Below are positions 36,343-45,738 of a stretch of DNA of 64,000 nt, in pieces. The stretch is from Bowmanella sp. JS7-9 (GTDB lineage: Bacteria > Pseudomonadota > Gammaproteobacteria > Enterobacterales > Alteromonadaceae). The DNA lies in contig NZ_JXSY01000013.1 in assembly GCF_004329715.1 (NCBI RefSeq), positions 142,861 to 206,860 of the forward strand. Direction: 5' to 3'. Position 1 is the stretch's first letter. Every line of letters starts with the position of its first letter. A model generated the notes under the pieces. The model did not search any database. It saw only the letters and a list, made by a program, of their open reading frames with translations, and was not told the DNA's origin. The translations under genes were made by a program, and so were the position numbers.

Positions 36343-37518
36343 ATGCTGAATGTGCTTATTACTTTTCTGCGTTTAGGCATGACCTCATTCGGTGGGCCTG
36401 TGGCGCATATTGGTTATTTTCGGCGTGAACTGGTGGAGCGCCAGCGCTGGGTAACCGAGGCACAATTTGCCCAATATCTGGCGCTGTGTCAGTTTTTACC
36501 CGGGCCCGCCAGTAGCCAGTTGGGGTTCTTGCTTGGCATGCATCGCGCAGGATTTGCAGGTGCCTTGTGTGCCTTTATCGCCTTTACCCTGCCCTCCGTG
36601 CTGCTGTTATTACTGTTTGCCAGCAGTGTTGCCACGCTGTCCGGGCCCATCGGGCAAGCCGCAATCGCCGGGCTCAAACTGGTTGCCTGTGTAGTAGTAG
36701 CCGATGCGCTGTGGGCCATGTGGCGCGCGTTGTGCCCGGATACACCCAGCCGCCTGATTGCGCTGTTATCCCTGCTGATCATGCTGACGCTGCAATCGCC
36801 TGCCACACAACTTATCGTGATTGCCGGCGGCGGGCTGGCCGGCGTTGCGCTGATCCGCCGCGATAACAGCCAGCAAATCGTACCGGGCTTAGCGCGGATT
36901 CCCGCCGGCCTGTCATGGTTGTTAGTCATTGTTTTTGGATTGCTGCTGGTAATGGCCTCGTTATGGCCAATGGTCAACCCAACTTCAACCGCCGTTTTTG
37001 CGGCCTTTTATCAGGCCGGTGCACTGGTCTTTGGTGGCGGCCACGTGGTGTTACCGCTGTTACAAGAGAGTGTGGTCACTACCGGCTGGCTGAGTGAAAC
37101 TGACTTTCTGGCTGGCTATGGCGCAGCACAGGCCATTCCCGGCCCGATGTTTGCGTTTTCAGCCTATCTAGGCGCGCTGGTTGCGCCCACATCGGGGCAA
37201 ATTGGTATTGCATTAATTGCATTATTGGGGATGTTTCTGCCCGGCTTTTTGCTGGTCTCCGCCGTGTTACCCGTGTGGCAACGGTTACATCGTTTAGCGC
37301 CGGCGCTGCGTGCAGTCAGTGGGGTCAATGCCGCGGTAGTCGGTATTCTGGCCGCCGCCTGGTATAACCCGGTATTGTTGCATGGGCTTCACAGCGTAAG
37401 CGATGGGCTGATTGCCCTGTGTGCCTTTGCGTTGTTGCGCCTGAAAAAACTACCGGTACTTGCAGTTGTGGGCTTGTGTGTGGCGCTGCGTATTGGGGTT
37501 ACGGTAATGGCCGGTTAA
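36343..37518 (+). CDS. chrA: Chromate transporter family protein, two-domain form
   Basis: This 391-aa membrane protein is of the CHR family. The N-terminal half has the signature FLRLGMTSFGGPVAHIGYFR and FLPGPASSQ; the C-terminal half repeats the pattern in FGGGHVVLPLLQ and AIPGPMFAFSAYLGAL. About ten to twelve membrane helices are expected. Long-chain CHR proteins export chromate in exchange for sulfate or by proton drive. No regulator (chrB) is adjacent. Confidence 0.92.
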   Translation: MLNVLITFLRLGMTSFGGPVAHIGYFRRELVERQRWVTEAQFAQYLALCQFLPGPASSQLGFLLGMHRAGFAGALCAFIAFTLPSVLLLLLFASSVATLSGPIGQAAIAGLKLVACVVVADALWAMWRALCPDTPSRLIALLSLLIMLTLQSPATQLIVIAGGGLAGVALIRRDNSQQIVPGLARIPAGLSWLLVIVFGLLLVMASLWPMVNPTSTAVFAAFYQAGALVFGGGHVVLPLLQESVVTTGWLSETDFLAGYGAAQAIPGPMFAFSAYLGALVAPTSGQIGIALIALLGMFLPGFLLVSAVLPVWQRLHRLAPALRAVSGVNAAVVGILAAAWYNPVLLHGLHSVSDGLIALCAFALLRLKKLPVLAVVGLCVALRIGVTVMAG

Positions 37519-37558
37519 CCAATGTCTGCGTGGATGCAGGAACATCAACTAACAGATG

Positions 37559-38260
37559 CTAATCCTGTTTACCCAATGCGAACGCCACCGCGCTGGCCGC
37601 ATGGATAGCGGTGGTATCGAACAATGTAATATCCGTATCGGTCTGTTTGACCAGCAATCCGATTTCGGTGCAACCCAGAATCACCCCTTGCGCGCCCCGC
37701 TCTGCCAGCTGCTTAATGATCCGCAGATACTCGGCTTTAGACTCAGGCACGCTTTTACCCAGACATAATTCCTGATAAATCACCCGATGAATAATCGCTC
37801 GGTCAGCCTCATCAGGTACCACCACGTCAAGACCAAAGTGCTCGGTCAGGCGACCTTTGTAGAAATCCTGCTCCATGGTAAATGCGGTGCCAAGCAGCCC
37901 CACCCGGGTAATCCCTTGCTGTACCAGCACCTTTGCGGTGGCATCGGCAATATGCAGCAGCGGTATCGCGATGGCCGATTCTATCTCTGCCGCTACCTTG
38001 TGCATGGTATTGGTACAAATCAGCAAGCAGTCCGCACCCGCGGCTTCCACTTGTTTGGCTGCATTGCTCAGAATCGTCGCCGTACCCTGCCAGTCGCCGG
38101 CATGTTGTAACCGCTCGATGGGCGCAAAGTCGACGCTCACCAACGCAATTTTGGCCGAGTGCAAACCACCGAGCGCCTGTTTCACGCCCTGATTGATGGC
38201 CTGATAATAGCCAAGGGTGCTTTCCCAGCTCATGCCGCCTAATAAACCGATGGTTTTCAT
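37559..38260 (-). CDS. Aspartate/glutamate racemase family protein
   Basis: This 233-aa protein, with start at ATG 38260, is of the cofactor-independent Asp/Glu racemase family (YgeA-like). The two catalytic cysteines lie in CTNTMH and GCTEIG; LLGGMSWESTLGYYQ is the N-terminal family signature. It should interconvert L- and D-amino acids; broad specificity is typical of this group. Its 3' end faces the chrA stop at a distance of 40 bp without a clear terminator. Confidence 0.9.
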   Translation of the reverse strand: MKTIGLLGGMSWESTLGYYQAINQGVKQALGGLHSAKIALVSVDFAPIERLQHAGDWQGTATILSNAAKQVEAAGADCLLICTNTMHKVAAEIESAIAIPLLHIADATAKVLVQQGITRVGLLGTAFTMEQDFYKGRLTEHFGLDVVVPDEADRAIIHRVIYQELCLGKSVPESKAEYLRIIKQLAERGAQGVILGCTEIGLLVKQTDTDITLFDTTAIHAASAVAFALGKQD

Positions 38261-38280
38261 ACTACTCTTCAAAACTCGGT

Positions 38281-38634
38281 TTATTCATCAACCACAGTCT
38301 GAAAACCGCCGAATATCATACGCTTACCATCAAATGGCATATGGCCCTCGTACTCAGCAAAGCGCGGATCCTGCATGGCTTTTTGCATACCCTCATCGCG
38401 CGTGGCTTTATCCGGCCAGACAATCCAGGAGAACACCACCGATTCCCCTTCTTGCAAGTTGACCGCCATCGGGAATGAGGTCACCTTACCCGGTGGCACG
38501 TCATCGCCCCAATTTTCGACAATGCGTAACGCCCCAAACTCTTTAAAAATCGGCGCACAGGTTCTGGCCATCTCAAAATAGGCCTCTTTATTCTCATTGG
38601 GTACAGGGATCACATAACCGTCTACATAGCTCAT
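38281..38634 (-). CDS. DUF1428 family protein (YbaA-like)
   Basis: This 117-aa protein is recognised by YVDGYVIPVPNENKEAY, VENWGDDVPPGK and MPFDGKRMIFGGF, which follow the DUF1428/YbaA family. It has a ferredoxin-like alpha/beta-barrel fold and unknown function. It lies 20 bp upstream of the racemase gene on the same strand; a functional link is not evident. Confidence 0.9.
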   Translation of the reverse strand: MSYVDGYVIPVPNENKEAYFEMARTCAPIFKEFGALRIVENWGDDVPPGKVTSFPMAVNLQEGESVVFSWIVWPDKATRDEGMQKAMQDPRFAEYEGHMPFDGKRMIFGGFQTVVDE

Positions 38635-38678
38635 GATTTTCTCCAGTCAGGCAAGCTAAACACGCTTTACCTTAGCAC

Positions 38679-39278
38679 TTATTTGAACATTGCCCAGATG
38701 ACAGCCGCGACCATCAACAGCGCAAAACTGACCCGCATAATCCTTGCCGAGCGCGGCGTTTCAAACAGCGGGCGAATGAGTCGGCCAAGCACCAACCAGA
38801 CGGCATCCACCACAACCGCCACAGAAAAACACACGATCCCGGTGGCAACGTGGCTCAACAGCGCCCCTTCCAGCGGCAGAATAAACTGCGAAAACAACGC
38901 AAAGAACGCCGCATAGGCTTTCGGGTTTAACAGGTTCAGAATAAAACCGTCGATCAAGCGCGGCGCAGTTTGGCTGGTGTCGTCATTAACCGCGATGACA
39001 GGTGCGCGGGCAATTTTCTGGGCGACATAGAGGATATACAGTGCACCGGCGATCTGCACAGCCAGCTTCACATCAGGAAACGCGCTAAACAAGGTGGCTA
39101 ATCCTAAGGTAGCCCCCACAATGGCCACGGCTAACCCCAATAAAATCCCGGTCAAAAATGGCAGCCCGGGCTTAATGCCAAACGTCGCCCCCACACCGGC
39201 CAATGCCAGTGGCGCGGGGCCTGGTGAACCAAGTAGTAAGGCGGTCGCGACGACCAGTGAAATTAAAGACTCATACAT
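38679..39278 (-). CDS. LysE family amino-acid exporter
   Basis: This 199-aa protein has about six membrane helices and the LysE/RhtB opening MYESLISLVVATALLLGSPG followed by PAPLALAG. FILNLLNPKAYAAFFALFSQF is also characteristic. It likely exports amino acids or related small metabolites; the substrate cannot be predicted. It is upstream of the DUF1428 and racemase genes on the same strand, separated by 44 bp. Confidence 0.9.
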   Translation of the reverse strand: MYESLISLVVATALLLGSPGPAPLALAGVGATFGIKPGLPFLTGILLGLAVAIVGATLGLATLFSAFPDVKLAVQIAGALYILYVAQKIARAPVIAVNDDTSQTAPRLIDGFILNLLNPKAYAAFFALFSQFILPLEGALLSHVATGIVCFSVAVVVDAVWLVLGRLIRPLFETPRSARIMRVSFALLMVAAVIWAMFK

Positions 39279-39320
39279 TGTTGTTATTTATTCCTTTTTT
39301 TAGCAGGCGATGCGCATGTT

Positions 39321-39620
39321 TTATTGCATAAATTGCCCACTGAGGAGAACCATAGCGCCGAAGGAAATCAGTTTTGAAAACAGAACAACGTAGACGGCAT
39401 CAACGAAATTACAGCCCGTTGCCTGCATCAATAAGTAGAAAAACAAAGTGATACCGGCCAACCAGCCGATCACCGGAATTAGCGAAACGATAGAAACGCA
39501 TACCACAATGAAGGCAATATCTTTCGCATCGATTTTTACATAACTAAGCCTGGAGGCTAGCCAAATAAATGCCGTTGAAATAAGCACATCAACTGCAAAT
39601 AGTATTGCTGATAGTCCCAT
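39321..39620 (-). CDS. Small membrane protein of unknown function
   Basis: This 99-aa protein has three hydrophobic segments (LSAILFAVDVLISTAFIWLA, DIAFIVVCVSIVSLIPVIGW, AVYVVLFSKLISFGAMVLLS). AAGGAT lies before the ATG. No family is recognised. It is downstream of the kinase and SIR2 genes on the same strand, separated by a 157-bp gap without a convincing gene. Whether it belongs to that island is open. Confidence 0.6.
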   Translation of the reverse strand: MGLSAILFAVDVLISTAFIWLASRLSYVKIDAKDIAFIVVCVSIVSLIPVIGWLAGITLFFYLLMQATGCNFVDAVYVVLFSKLISFGAMVLLSGQFMQ

Positions 39621-39777
39621 CTATTAATCCTTTAATTCGTTTGTCCTTAGTAGCAGTAGATATTGCGGATTTATTTCCCGATTTTGGGTTCGCAATAAGG
39701 TCACCATAAATGTTGCAATGGCGTAGCGTTGGTTCCGGATAATATGGCGAAGCCTAAGCAAGTGATATTGGCATTTT

Positions 39778-40866
39778 TTATGAGTGTTTTCCAAACTCTG
39801 ATTTAAACCATTCCCATCGAGCCGCCAGATATGGCCAGCCAGCTTCAAAAGATTCATGTGAAGCCTGCTTGTTGTAGTAATCTAATAGAAACTCGACCTG
39901 CCTATAGCTCTCATAGTGTTCCTGTCTTAGCAAATCTAAGAGTATGCCAGATACAGATCCAATATCTGGCCGGTCGCTCGGGTCACTAGACAGCATCTGC
40001 CGAATAAGACTAATCGCCTCAGGATTCATCTGGGTACCAGCTCCAATTTCTTCAACTTTCGCGCCTTCGCAAGCCCACTTCTTCCATGGGGCAACCTTAG
40101 TCCATTTCTTTGAATTTCCTGACACTGGATTTGGCCAATACTCAGCCAACTTTATTCCAACAGGGTGATACCCACCGGTTAATAGTTGATAAAAAATCAC
40201 GCCAAGTGCAAAAGTGTCTGTTGCTTGAGACAGTTCATTCTTTTCCCACTGCTCTGGAGCCATGTACGGGCGGGAACCGTCGTAAATACCGGAATCCAGA
40301 AAGGCATTAGAAAGTCCAAAATCTGCAATCATTGGAAACTTGTAGATATCAAGCTCAGGCAAATCTGGATAATGCGGCTTCATTTCTCTAATAAAAATGT
40401 TCTGCGGCTTTAGGTCCTGATGCGCCACGAGCCCCTTGGCTTGGCAATGTCTCAAACCTTCCAGCATGTAGATCATCAGCGAAAGCTTCTCGACGAAGCT
40501 CGATTCTCCGACCCTAATTAACTTATCTAAGTCACTTCCCCAGAACCTGAACAGTGCTACAGGTACCCCCGTAACACTCTTAAAGTCAAAAGCCCAATGG
40601 ACAAACATATGGTGGTAAAAGTTGAGTTGCTTCTCCATCTCATCTACAAACCTTTTGGCGATATCTTTCGACGCAGTTTGGCGTAACAGTTTTGGGACCT
40701 TCGCACAAACGTAACGAGGCGTCACGAATTCCCCTTGATCGAAAATATATATCTCGCCACACATTCCGCCTGTTAGGTCGATACATTTTCCGAGACCAAG
40801 GATCCCTTCCAACATCAGTATTTTCAGATGGGGCTCAAAGGAATAAAAATCGCTAGTTTCTGACAT
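39778..40866 (-). CDS. Ser/Thr protein kinase (Hanks type), soluble
   Basis: This 362-aa protein has the eukaryotic-like kinase set: Lys56 in CAKVPK, catalytic loop HQDLKPQN (Asp151, Lys153, Asn156), DFG at 182-184, and APE at 203-205. The glycine loop is loose. There is no membrane helix and no PASTA domain; about 100 residues of helical tail follow the kinase core. HQD in place of HRD makes it a non-RD kinase. It lies 114 bp downstream of a SIR2 gene in the same direction. Involvement in defence or toxin control is inferred from context only. Confidence 0.88.
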   Translation of the reverse strand: MSETSDFYSFEPHLKILMLEGILGLGKCIDLTGGMCGEIYIFDQGEFVTPRYVCAKVPKLLRQTASKDIAKRFVDEMEKQLNFYHHMFVHWAFDFKSVTGVPVALFRFWGSDLDKLIRVGESSFVEKLSLMIYMLEGLRHCQAKGLVAHQDLKPQNIFIREMKPHYPDLPELDIYKFPMIADFGLSNAFLDSGIYDGSRPYMAPEQWEKNELSQATDTFALGVIFYQLLTGGYHPVGIKLAEYWPNPVSGNSKKWTKVAPWKKWACEGAKVEEIGAGTQMNPEAISLIRQMLSSDPSDRPDIGSVSGILLDLLRQEHYESYRQVEFLLDYYNKQASHESFEAGWPYLAARWEWFKSEFGKHS

Positions 40867-40980
40867 TGTTCATCTCGGTGTTGAACTGCGGTACGCACAT
40901 GAGCGCTTAACGCCACTCTCTGTGGAAAAATTGAAGCGCAGCGGAAAATTTGGCAGACAATAGTGATCTATTAGAAGTTC

Positions 40981-42285
40981 TCATTGGCTAATCACTTCCT
41001 CACCGTCATCCGAGATGTGATTATCTTTCAAAAATTCAATTATCATTTGCCTATTGTCATAGGTAAGACTGTACCAACCTTTTTTCCAAGCGGTAAAAGC
41101 ATCCCAAGAACGACCGAATATTTGCTTCTTTGACATATTTCCAAAAGATGTTCTCACAGCGGATAAGTAGACCTCTTCTAGTGAAGTATCCTTTATGTCC
41201 ATAATTGAACCTAAATGAATTAGCCAATTAGCCAAATGTACGTATTGATTCCAAGCACCATTTTCAGATGTGAAATTATCTTTTCTTTTCAGAACATCTT
41301 TCAGGAACTTCACAACATCAGGATGAGATATCAAAATTCCATTTGAAGATAATGTTGCAACAATCTCGAAGAACGAATCGCTTTTCTTTAAATAATCGTC
41401 GGTGAACTTTTTTTTACCTTCAAGCACTGGCATTAATAAGTTTCTAGACTTGGCTACACGGTCTTTAATATATCTATGCTTATTTATAATGTTAGAAATA
41501 AAAACATCAATTTCGGTATTATCTATAACCCGCAGGCCATAACTTCTGTCGTAATAGTCTTTAACGTTTTGATCTACCTCACTCCGAGACAAGAAGAATA
41601 GGTTCTGTCTGTTTATATCGTGAATTCGATTAGATCTTTGGTTATTTAGAATAGCTCTAAAATTGATATCACCGAGGGAATAACCAATTATTATCGTAGT
41701 ATTCTCTTCAATAAGAGTCTGAATTTTCTTCGAAAAATAATCCGGCCTATTTATAAATCGAAAGTAATCATCAGCTGTAACAACCATTTTCTTTGGGTGT
41801 TTAACTGAACCATGCACATGATATACCTGGACACCTTTAGGCTGCCTATTAACGGGATAACCGATAGAGTAAGATGTTGATTCTTTATCTTCTAGCAACC
41901 CCTTTTCTATCAAATCATCGTAATTAGTCGTTATGAATTTCAAATCAGAAAATTCTTCAACAAACTTTTTTACTTTTTCAGAACTTTTCCCTAATTTCAA
42001 TTTTCGAATAATTTTTGCTATTTCCGTGTGTAGGCACTTGCCTGCAGACTGCATCCTTACTTGTATTATGCTAGCGCATTCCTCTAGCGGCATCACTGGC
42101 TTATTATCGGGAAATAACTGATCAATTAGTTCGTCACCATGTTCTATTTTTTTCGCACATTTTTGCAAAAGGCTTAACCATGACGGGGCTTCCAAATCGG
42201 TTAAATGCATAGAAAATCCCGTCCCTACAAACATACATAGCGATTTTGATTCTAATGCATAGGCTAACTCATAGTAGGGATCCAA
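40981..42285 (-). CDS. SIR2-family protein, predicted NAD-consuming effector
   Basis: This 434-aa protein starts with a TTG at 42285 with GGAGAG seven bases upstream. Residues ~10-270 form a SIR2-like domain: VGTGFS (20-25), TTNYDD with Asn121, HVHGS with His158, and GYSLGD (201-206). These are the NAD-binding and catalytic positions of SIR2 domains found in phage-defence effectors (Thoeris ThsA, DSR, SIR2-HerA). The C-terminal ~160 residues are helical and unrecognised. The gene is far more AT-rich than its surroundings (12 G/C in the 60 bases from 41461), indicating transfer. Confidence 0.85.
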   Translation of the reverse strand: MDPYYELAYALESKSLCMFVGTGFSMHLTDLEAPSWLSLLQKCAKKIEHGDELIDQLFPDNKPVMPLEECASIIQVRMQSAGKCLHTEIAKIIRKLKLGKSSEKVKKFVEEFSDLKFITTNYDDLIEKGLLEDKESTSYSIGYPVNRQPKGVQVYHVHGSVKHPKKMVVTADDYFRFINRPDYFSKKIQTLIEENTTIIIGYSLGDINFRAILNNQRSNRIHDINRQNLFFLSRSEVDQNVKDYYDRSYGLRVIDNTEIDVFISNIINKHRYIKDRVAKSRNLLMPVLEGKKKFTDDYLKKSDSFFEIVATLSSNGILISHPDVVKFLKDVLKRKDNFTSENGAWNQYVHLANWLIHLGSIMDIKDTSLEEVYLSAVRTSFGNMSKKQIFGRSWDAFTAWKKGWYSLTYDNRQMIIEFLKDNHISDDGEEVISQ

Positions 42286-42462
42286 ATTTACTCTCCATGT
42301 TTAAATGAAGCTGAGCATGCTTCCATCAACTTAACAGAGATTGATTCGCTCCTTTTTCTGCTGGCGCGTCGCTCTCTTTCATCCTTCCGCATTTTTACCA
42401 GATCACGTAAGTGATTGCTATATATTGCTTTTTTATCGGCATTTCTCAATATTCATCCAATA

Positions 42463-42490
42463 AAAAGCCCGGCTAATGTGCCGGGCTTTT
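42463..42490 (-). terminator. Intrinsic terminator of the RND operon
   Basis: AAAAGCCCGGC, 6-nt loop, GCCGGGCTTTT about 20 bp after the RND permease stop; it separates that operon from the SIR2 gene. The remaining 42286-42462 should hold the SIR2 promoter and contains no gene that I can support. Confidence 0.88.
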
Positions 42491-42511
42491 CGCTATCAAA
42501 TCAACGCTGGA

Positions 42512-45500
42512 TTAGGCCGCTTTTTGATAATGGTAGGCGTAATAAACCACCGGGATCACCACCAGAGTGAGGATGGTTGAAACCAGCAAGCCAAATATCA
42601 GCGATACGGCCAGCCCGCCGAAGATGGGATCGTCGAGGATAAAGAATCCCCCCATCATGGCGGCGACGGCGGTCAGTGCAATCGGGATAGAACGCACCGC
42701 GGCGGCACTGATGGTCGCCTGCTGCAAATCTTTACCCTCGGCCACCTGCTGCTGAATAAAGTCCACTAACAAAATGGAGTTACGCACAATAATTCCGGCC
42801 AGTGCGATCATGCCAATCATCGACGGTGCGGTGAATTGCTGCCCCAGTAAAGCATGGCCCGGCATAATCCCGATAATAGTCAGCGGGATCGGCGCCATAA
42901 TAATCAGCGGCACGGAGTAGCTTTTAAACTGCGCGACCACCAGCAGGTAAATCATGATCAGGCCCACCGAATAGGCGATCCCCATATCGCGGAAGGTTTC
43001 AAAGGTAACCTGCCATTCGCCGTCCCATTTCATGCTCCATTGATAGGGGTTATCCGGCTGTGAGGTAAAGAACTGCGCGATGGGCTGACCATCCACCTGG
43101 GTTTGTTCCAGCGCCGCCTTGATGCCAAACAGGCCATACAGCGGGCTGTCGGTGTCGCCGGCCACATCGCCGGTGACATACACCACAGGCAGCAAATCTT
43201 TGTGGTAAATGGTTTGCTCGCGGGTCGCTTCTACCACTTTTGTCACCTCAGACAGCGCAACTAAACTGCCGGTTTGCGCACGGACACGCAGGTTCTGCAG
43301 CGCCAGCAGATCACTCTTACGCTCGCTGGGTAAGGTCAGGCGCACCGGTACCGGCACGCGGGCATGATCAAAGTGCAGATAAGAGGCATCTTCACCGCGC
43401 AGTGCAGCACTGACATCCAGCACAATCGCCGCCTGGCTGACGCCCAGTTTGGCGGCTTTGGCACGGTCGATTTCCAGTACCCACTTGGTTTGTGCGGCTT
43501 CACGGCTGTCGTCCACATCCACCACTTCGTCGGTGGCCGTGAAGGCCTGTTTCACCTGCCCGGCCACATCCAGCTGGCGCTGATAGTCCAGCCCATACAC
43601 TTCGGCGACCAGCGGCGCCATTACAGGTGGCCCCGGCGGCATTTCTACCACTTTGACACTGGCGCCCATGTTTGCCGCGGTTTCGCTGATTAAACGGCGT
43701 GCCTCCAACGCAATGGCGTGGCTTTGTCGATGACGCAGACTTTTATGCACCAGATTGACCTGAATTTCGCCCATATGCGGCTGGTTACGCAGGTAATACT
43801 GGCGCACTAAGCCGTTGAAGTTGATCGGGGCAGCGGTGCCTGCATACAGTTGCAGGTTATCCAACTCGGGCAACTGCCGTAAGTCCGCGGCCAGGGCCTG
43901 CAAGGTCGCGTAGGTTTGCTCCAGTGAGGTGCCTTCGGGCATATCCACGACCAGTTCAAACTCGCTTTTGTTGTCAAACGGCAGCATTTTCATGATGACA
44001 TCTTTACTGACCACTAAGGCCATGGAGCCAGCAATCAGCACAAAAATCCCCACCAGTAACACCACCCGCATGCCACGGCCCTGCTCTTTGCGTAAAAACG
44101 GGGTCAGCAGTTTGATAAACAAGCGTTGCAGTTTGCCCTCGCCCTGCTCTGCGTGGGTGGCATGATTTTCACTGCCTTCATGCTTTTTGAACAGGCGATA
44201 GTACAACCAGGGAGTGAGCATAAACGCCACCGCTAAGCTTATCAGCATACCGGTGGAGGCATTGATTGGGATAGGCCGCATATACGGGCCCATCAGGCCA
44301 GTTACGAATGCCATCGGCAGCAGCGCGGCAATCACGGTCAGGGTGGCCAGGATAGTCGGGCCGCCTACTTCGTCGACCGCCAGCGGAATAGACTCACGCA
44401 GGGATTTGGCGCCCAGTGTCATATGTCGGTGAATGTTCTCCACTACCACAATGGCATCGTCGACCAAAATTCCGATAGAGAAAATCAGTGCAAACAGCGA
44501 CACCCGGTTGAGGGTGAATCCCCACGCCCAGGACGCAAATAACGTCATGGCCAGTGTCACCACCACAGCAATACCGACCACGATGGCCTCGCGCCGCCCC
44601 AGCGCAAACAGCACCAGTACAATCACCGACAAGGTGGCAAAAATCAGCTTTTTAATCAGGGTGTTGGCTTTTTCTTCGGCGGTCAGGCCGTAATTGCGGG
44701 TTAAGCTGGCCTCAACGCCATCGGAGAAATACACGCCCTTCATTTGTTCAAAACGGGTGGTGACAGCCTGCGCCACATCCACTGCGTTTTCACCGGGCTT
44801 TTTCGCCACGGTTAAGGTCACTGCCGGATACAACTCGGCACTGCTGCCATCGTTGGCCGCGCCCATACCAAAGGCGACGTAATTCGCGGGTGTTTCTGTG
44901 GTCAGCGTCACCTCGGCCACATCACGTAAAAACACCGGTGCGCCCTGATACACGCCAACTACTAAATCCTGCACATCTTCCAGCGAGGTTAAGAAGGTTC
45001 CAACCTGCACCTGCAATTCGCTGTTCTGGCTCACCAGCGCGCCGGCATCCGCGGAGGCATTGGCCGCGCCAAGGGCTTGCCGCACATCACTTAAGCCTAA
45101 CTGATAGACCGCCAGACGTGCTGGCTGAAAGCTGACCCGTACGATGCGGCTCAGGCCGCCGATAATATCGATATCGCGGGTACCGGCTACCCGTTGTAAT
45201 TCGGTTTCCATGGTGCGTGCGATGGCCAGCAATGCCTGACTGTCGATGGCCGGATCGTTACTCCACAACGTGCCGGCGACAATCGGTACATCATCGATGC
45301 CTTTGGGTTTAATCAACGGCTGCATCACGCCGAGGTTGTACGGCAGCCCATCCTGATTGGAATAGAACGCGTTATATAAACGCACGATGGCATCGGTACG
45401 CGGTTCGCCCACTTCAAATTGTACCGTCAGCACCGCCATGCCCGGCGAGGACATGGAATAGATATGTTTGACGCCTTTTATTTCCGACACCACCTGCTCG

Positions 45501-45727
45501 GCGGGCGTGGTGACCAGAGATTCCACCTCCTGCGCCGATGCACCGGGATAGCCAATAAACACATTGGCAAAGGTGACGTTAATTTGCGGCTCTTCCTCGC
45601 GCGGCGTAACAAAAATGGCAAACAGCCCTAACAGTAAGCCTACCAGCGCCAGTAACGGGGTGATTTCCGAGACCAGAAAGGTCCTGGCGATACGCCCGGA
45701 TACGCCCATTGAATCGGTTTCCTTCAT
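42512..45727 (-). CDS. RND efflux transporter, inner-membrane permease
   Basis: This 1071-aa permease is of the AcrB/HAE or related RND superfamily, with twelve expected membrane helices and two large periplasmic loops. The opening SEITPLLALVGLLLGLFAIF and SYPGASA-like FIGYPGASAQEVESLVT mark the pump; the proton-relay aspartates are in SIGILVDDAIVVVENIHRHM. AAAGGAG precedes the ATG. It is co-transcribed with the adaptor (11-bp gap). No outer-membrane factor gene is present, so a shared TolC is expected. The substrate is unknown. Confidence 0.93.
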   Translation of the reverse strand: MKETDSMGVSGRIARTFLVSEITPLLALVGLLLGLFAIFVTPREEEPQINVTFANVFIGYPGASAQEVESLVTTPAEQVVSEIKGVKHIYSMSSPGMAVLTVQFEVGEPRTDAIVRLYNAFYSNQDGLPYNLGVMQPLIKPKGIDDVPIVAGTLWSNDPAIDSQALLAIARTMETELQRVAGTRDIDIIGGLSRIVRVSFQPARLAVYQLGLSDVRQALGAANASADAGALVSQNSELQVQVGTFLTSLEDVQDLVVGVYQGAPVFLRDVAEVTLTTETPANYVAFGMGAANDGSSAELYPAVTLTVAKKPGENAVDVAQAVTTRFEQMKGVYFSDGVEASLTRNYGLTAEEKANTLIKKLIFATLSVIVLVLFALGRREAIVVGIAVVVTLAMTLFASWAWGFTLNRVSLFALIFSIGILVDDAIVVVENIHRHMTLGAKSLRESIPLAVDEVGGPTILATLTVIAALLPMAFVTGLMGPYMRPIPINASTGMLISLAVAFMLTPWLYYRLFKKHEGSENHATHAEQGEGKLQRLFIKLLTPFLRKEQGRGMRVVLLVGIFVLIAGSMALVVSKDVIMKMLPFDNKSEFELVVDMPEGTSLEQTYATLQALAADLRQLPELDNLQLYAGTAAPINFNGLVRQYYLRNQPHMGEIQVNLVHKSLRHRQSHAIALEARRLISETAANMGASVKVVEMPPGPPVMAPLVAEVYGLDYQRQLDVAGQVKQAFTATDEVVDVDDSREAAQTKWVLEIDRAKAAKLGVSQAAIVLDVSAALRGEDASYLHFDHARVPVPVRLTLPSERKSDLLALQNLRVRAQTGSLVALSEVTKVVEATREQTIYHKDLLPVVYVTGDVAGDTDSPLYGLFGIKAALEQTQVDGQPIAQFFTSQPDNPYQWSMKWDGEWQVTFETFRDMGIAYSVGLIMIYLLVVAQFKSYSVPLIIMAPIPLTIIGIMPGHALLGQQFTAPSMIGMIALAGIIVRNSILLVDFIQQQVAEGKDLQQATISAAAVRSIPIALTAVAAMMGGFFILDDPIFGGLAVSLIFGLLVSTILTLVVIPVVYYAYHYQKAA

Positions 45728-45738
45728 ACTGCGCTCCT

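Noticed and set aside
39624..39857. 77-aa open frame between the kinase and the small membrane protein
   Set aside because: It overlaps the kinase 3' end, has no ribosome-binding site and no recognisable pattern.
40867..40980. Possible integron attC site between the SIR2 and kinase genes (GCGTTAAGC on the minus strand)
   Set aside because: One core-like element is present, but no matching partner at the proper distance and no folded arms could be found; integrase is also absent from the window.
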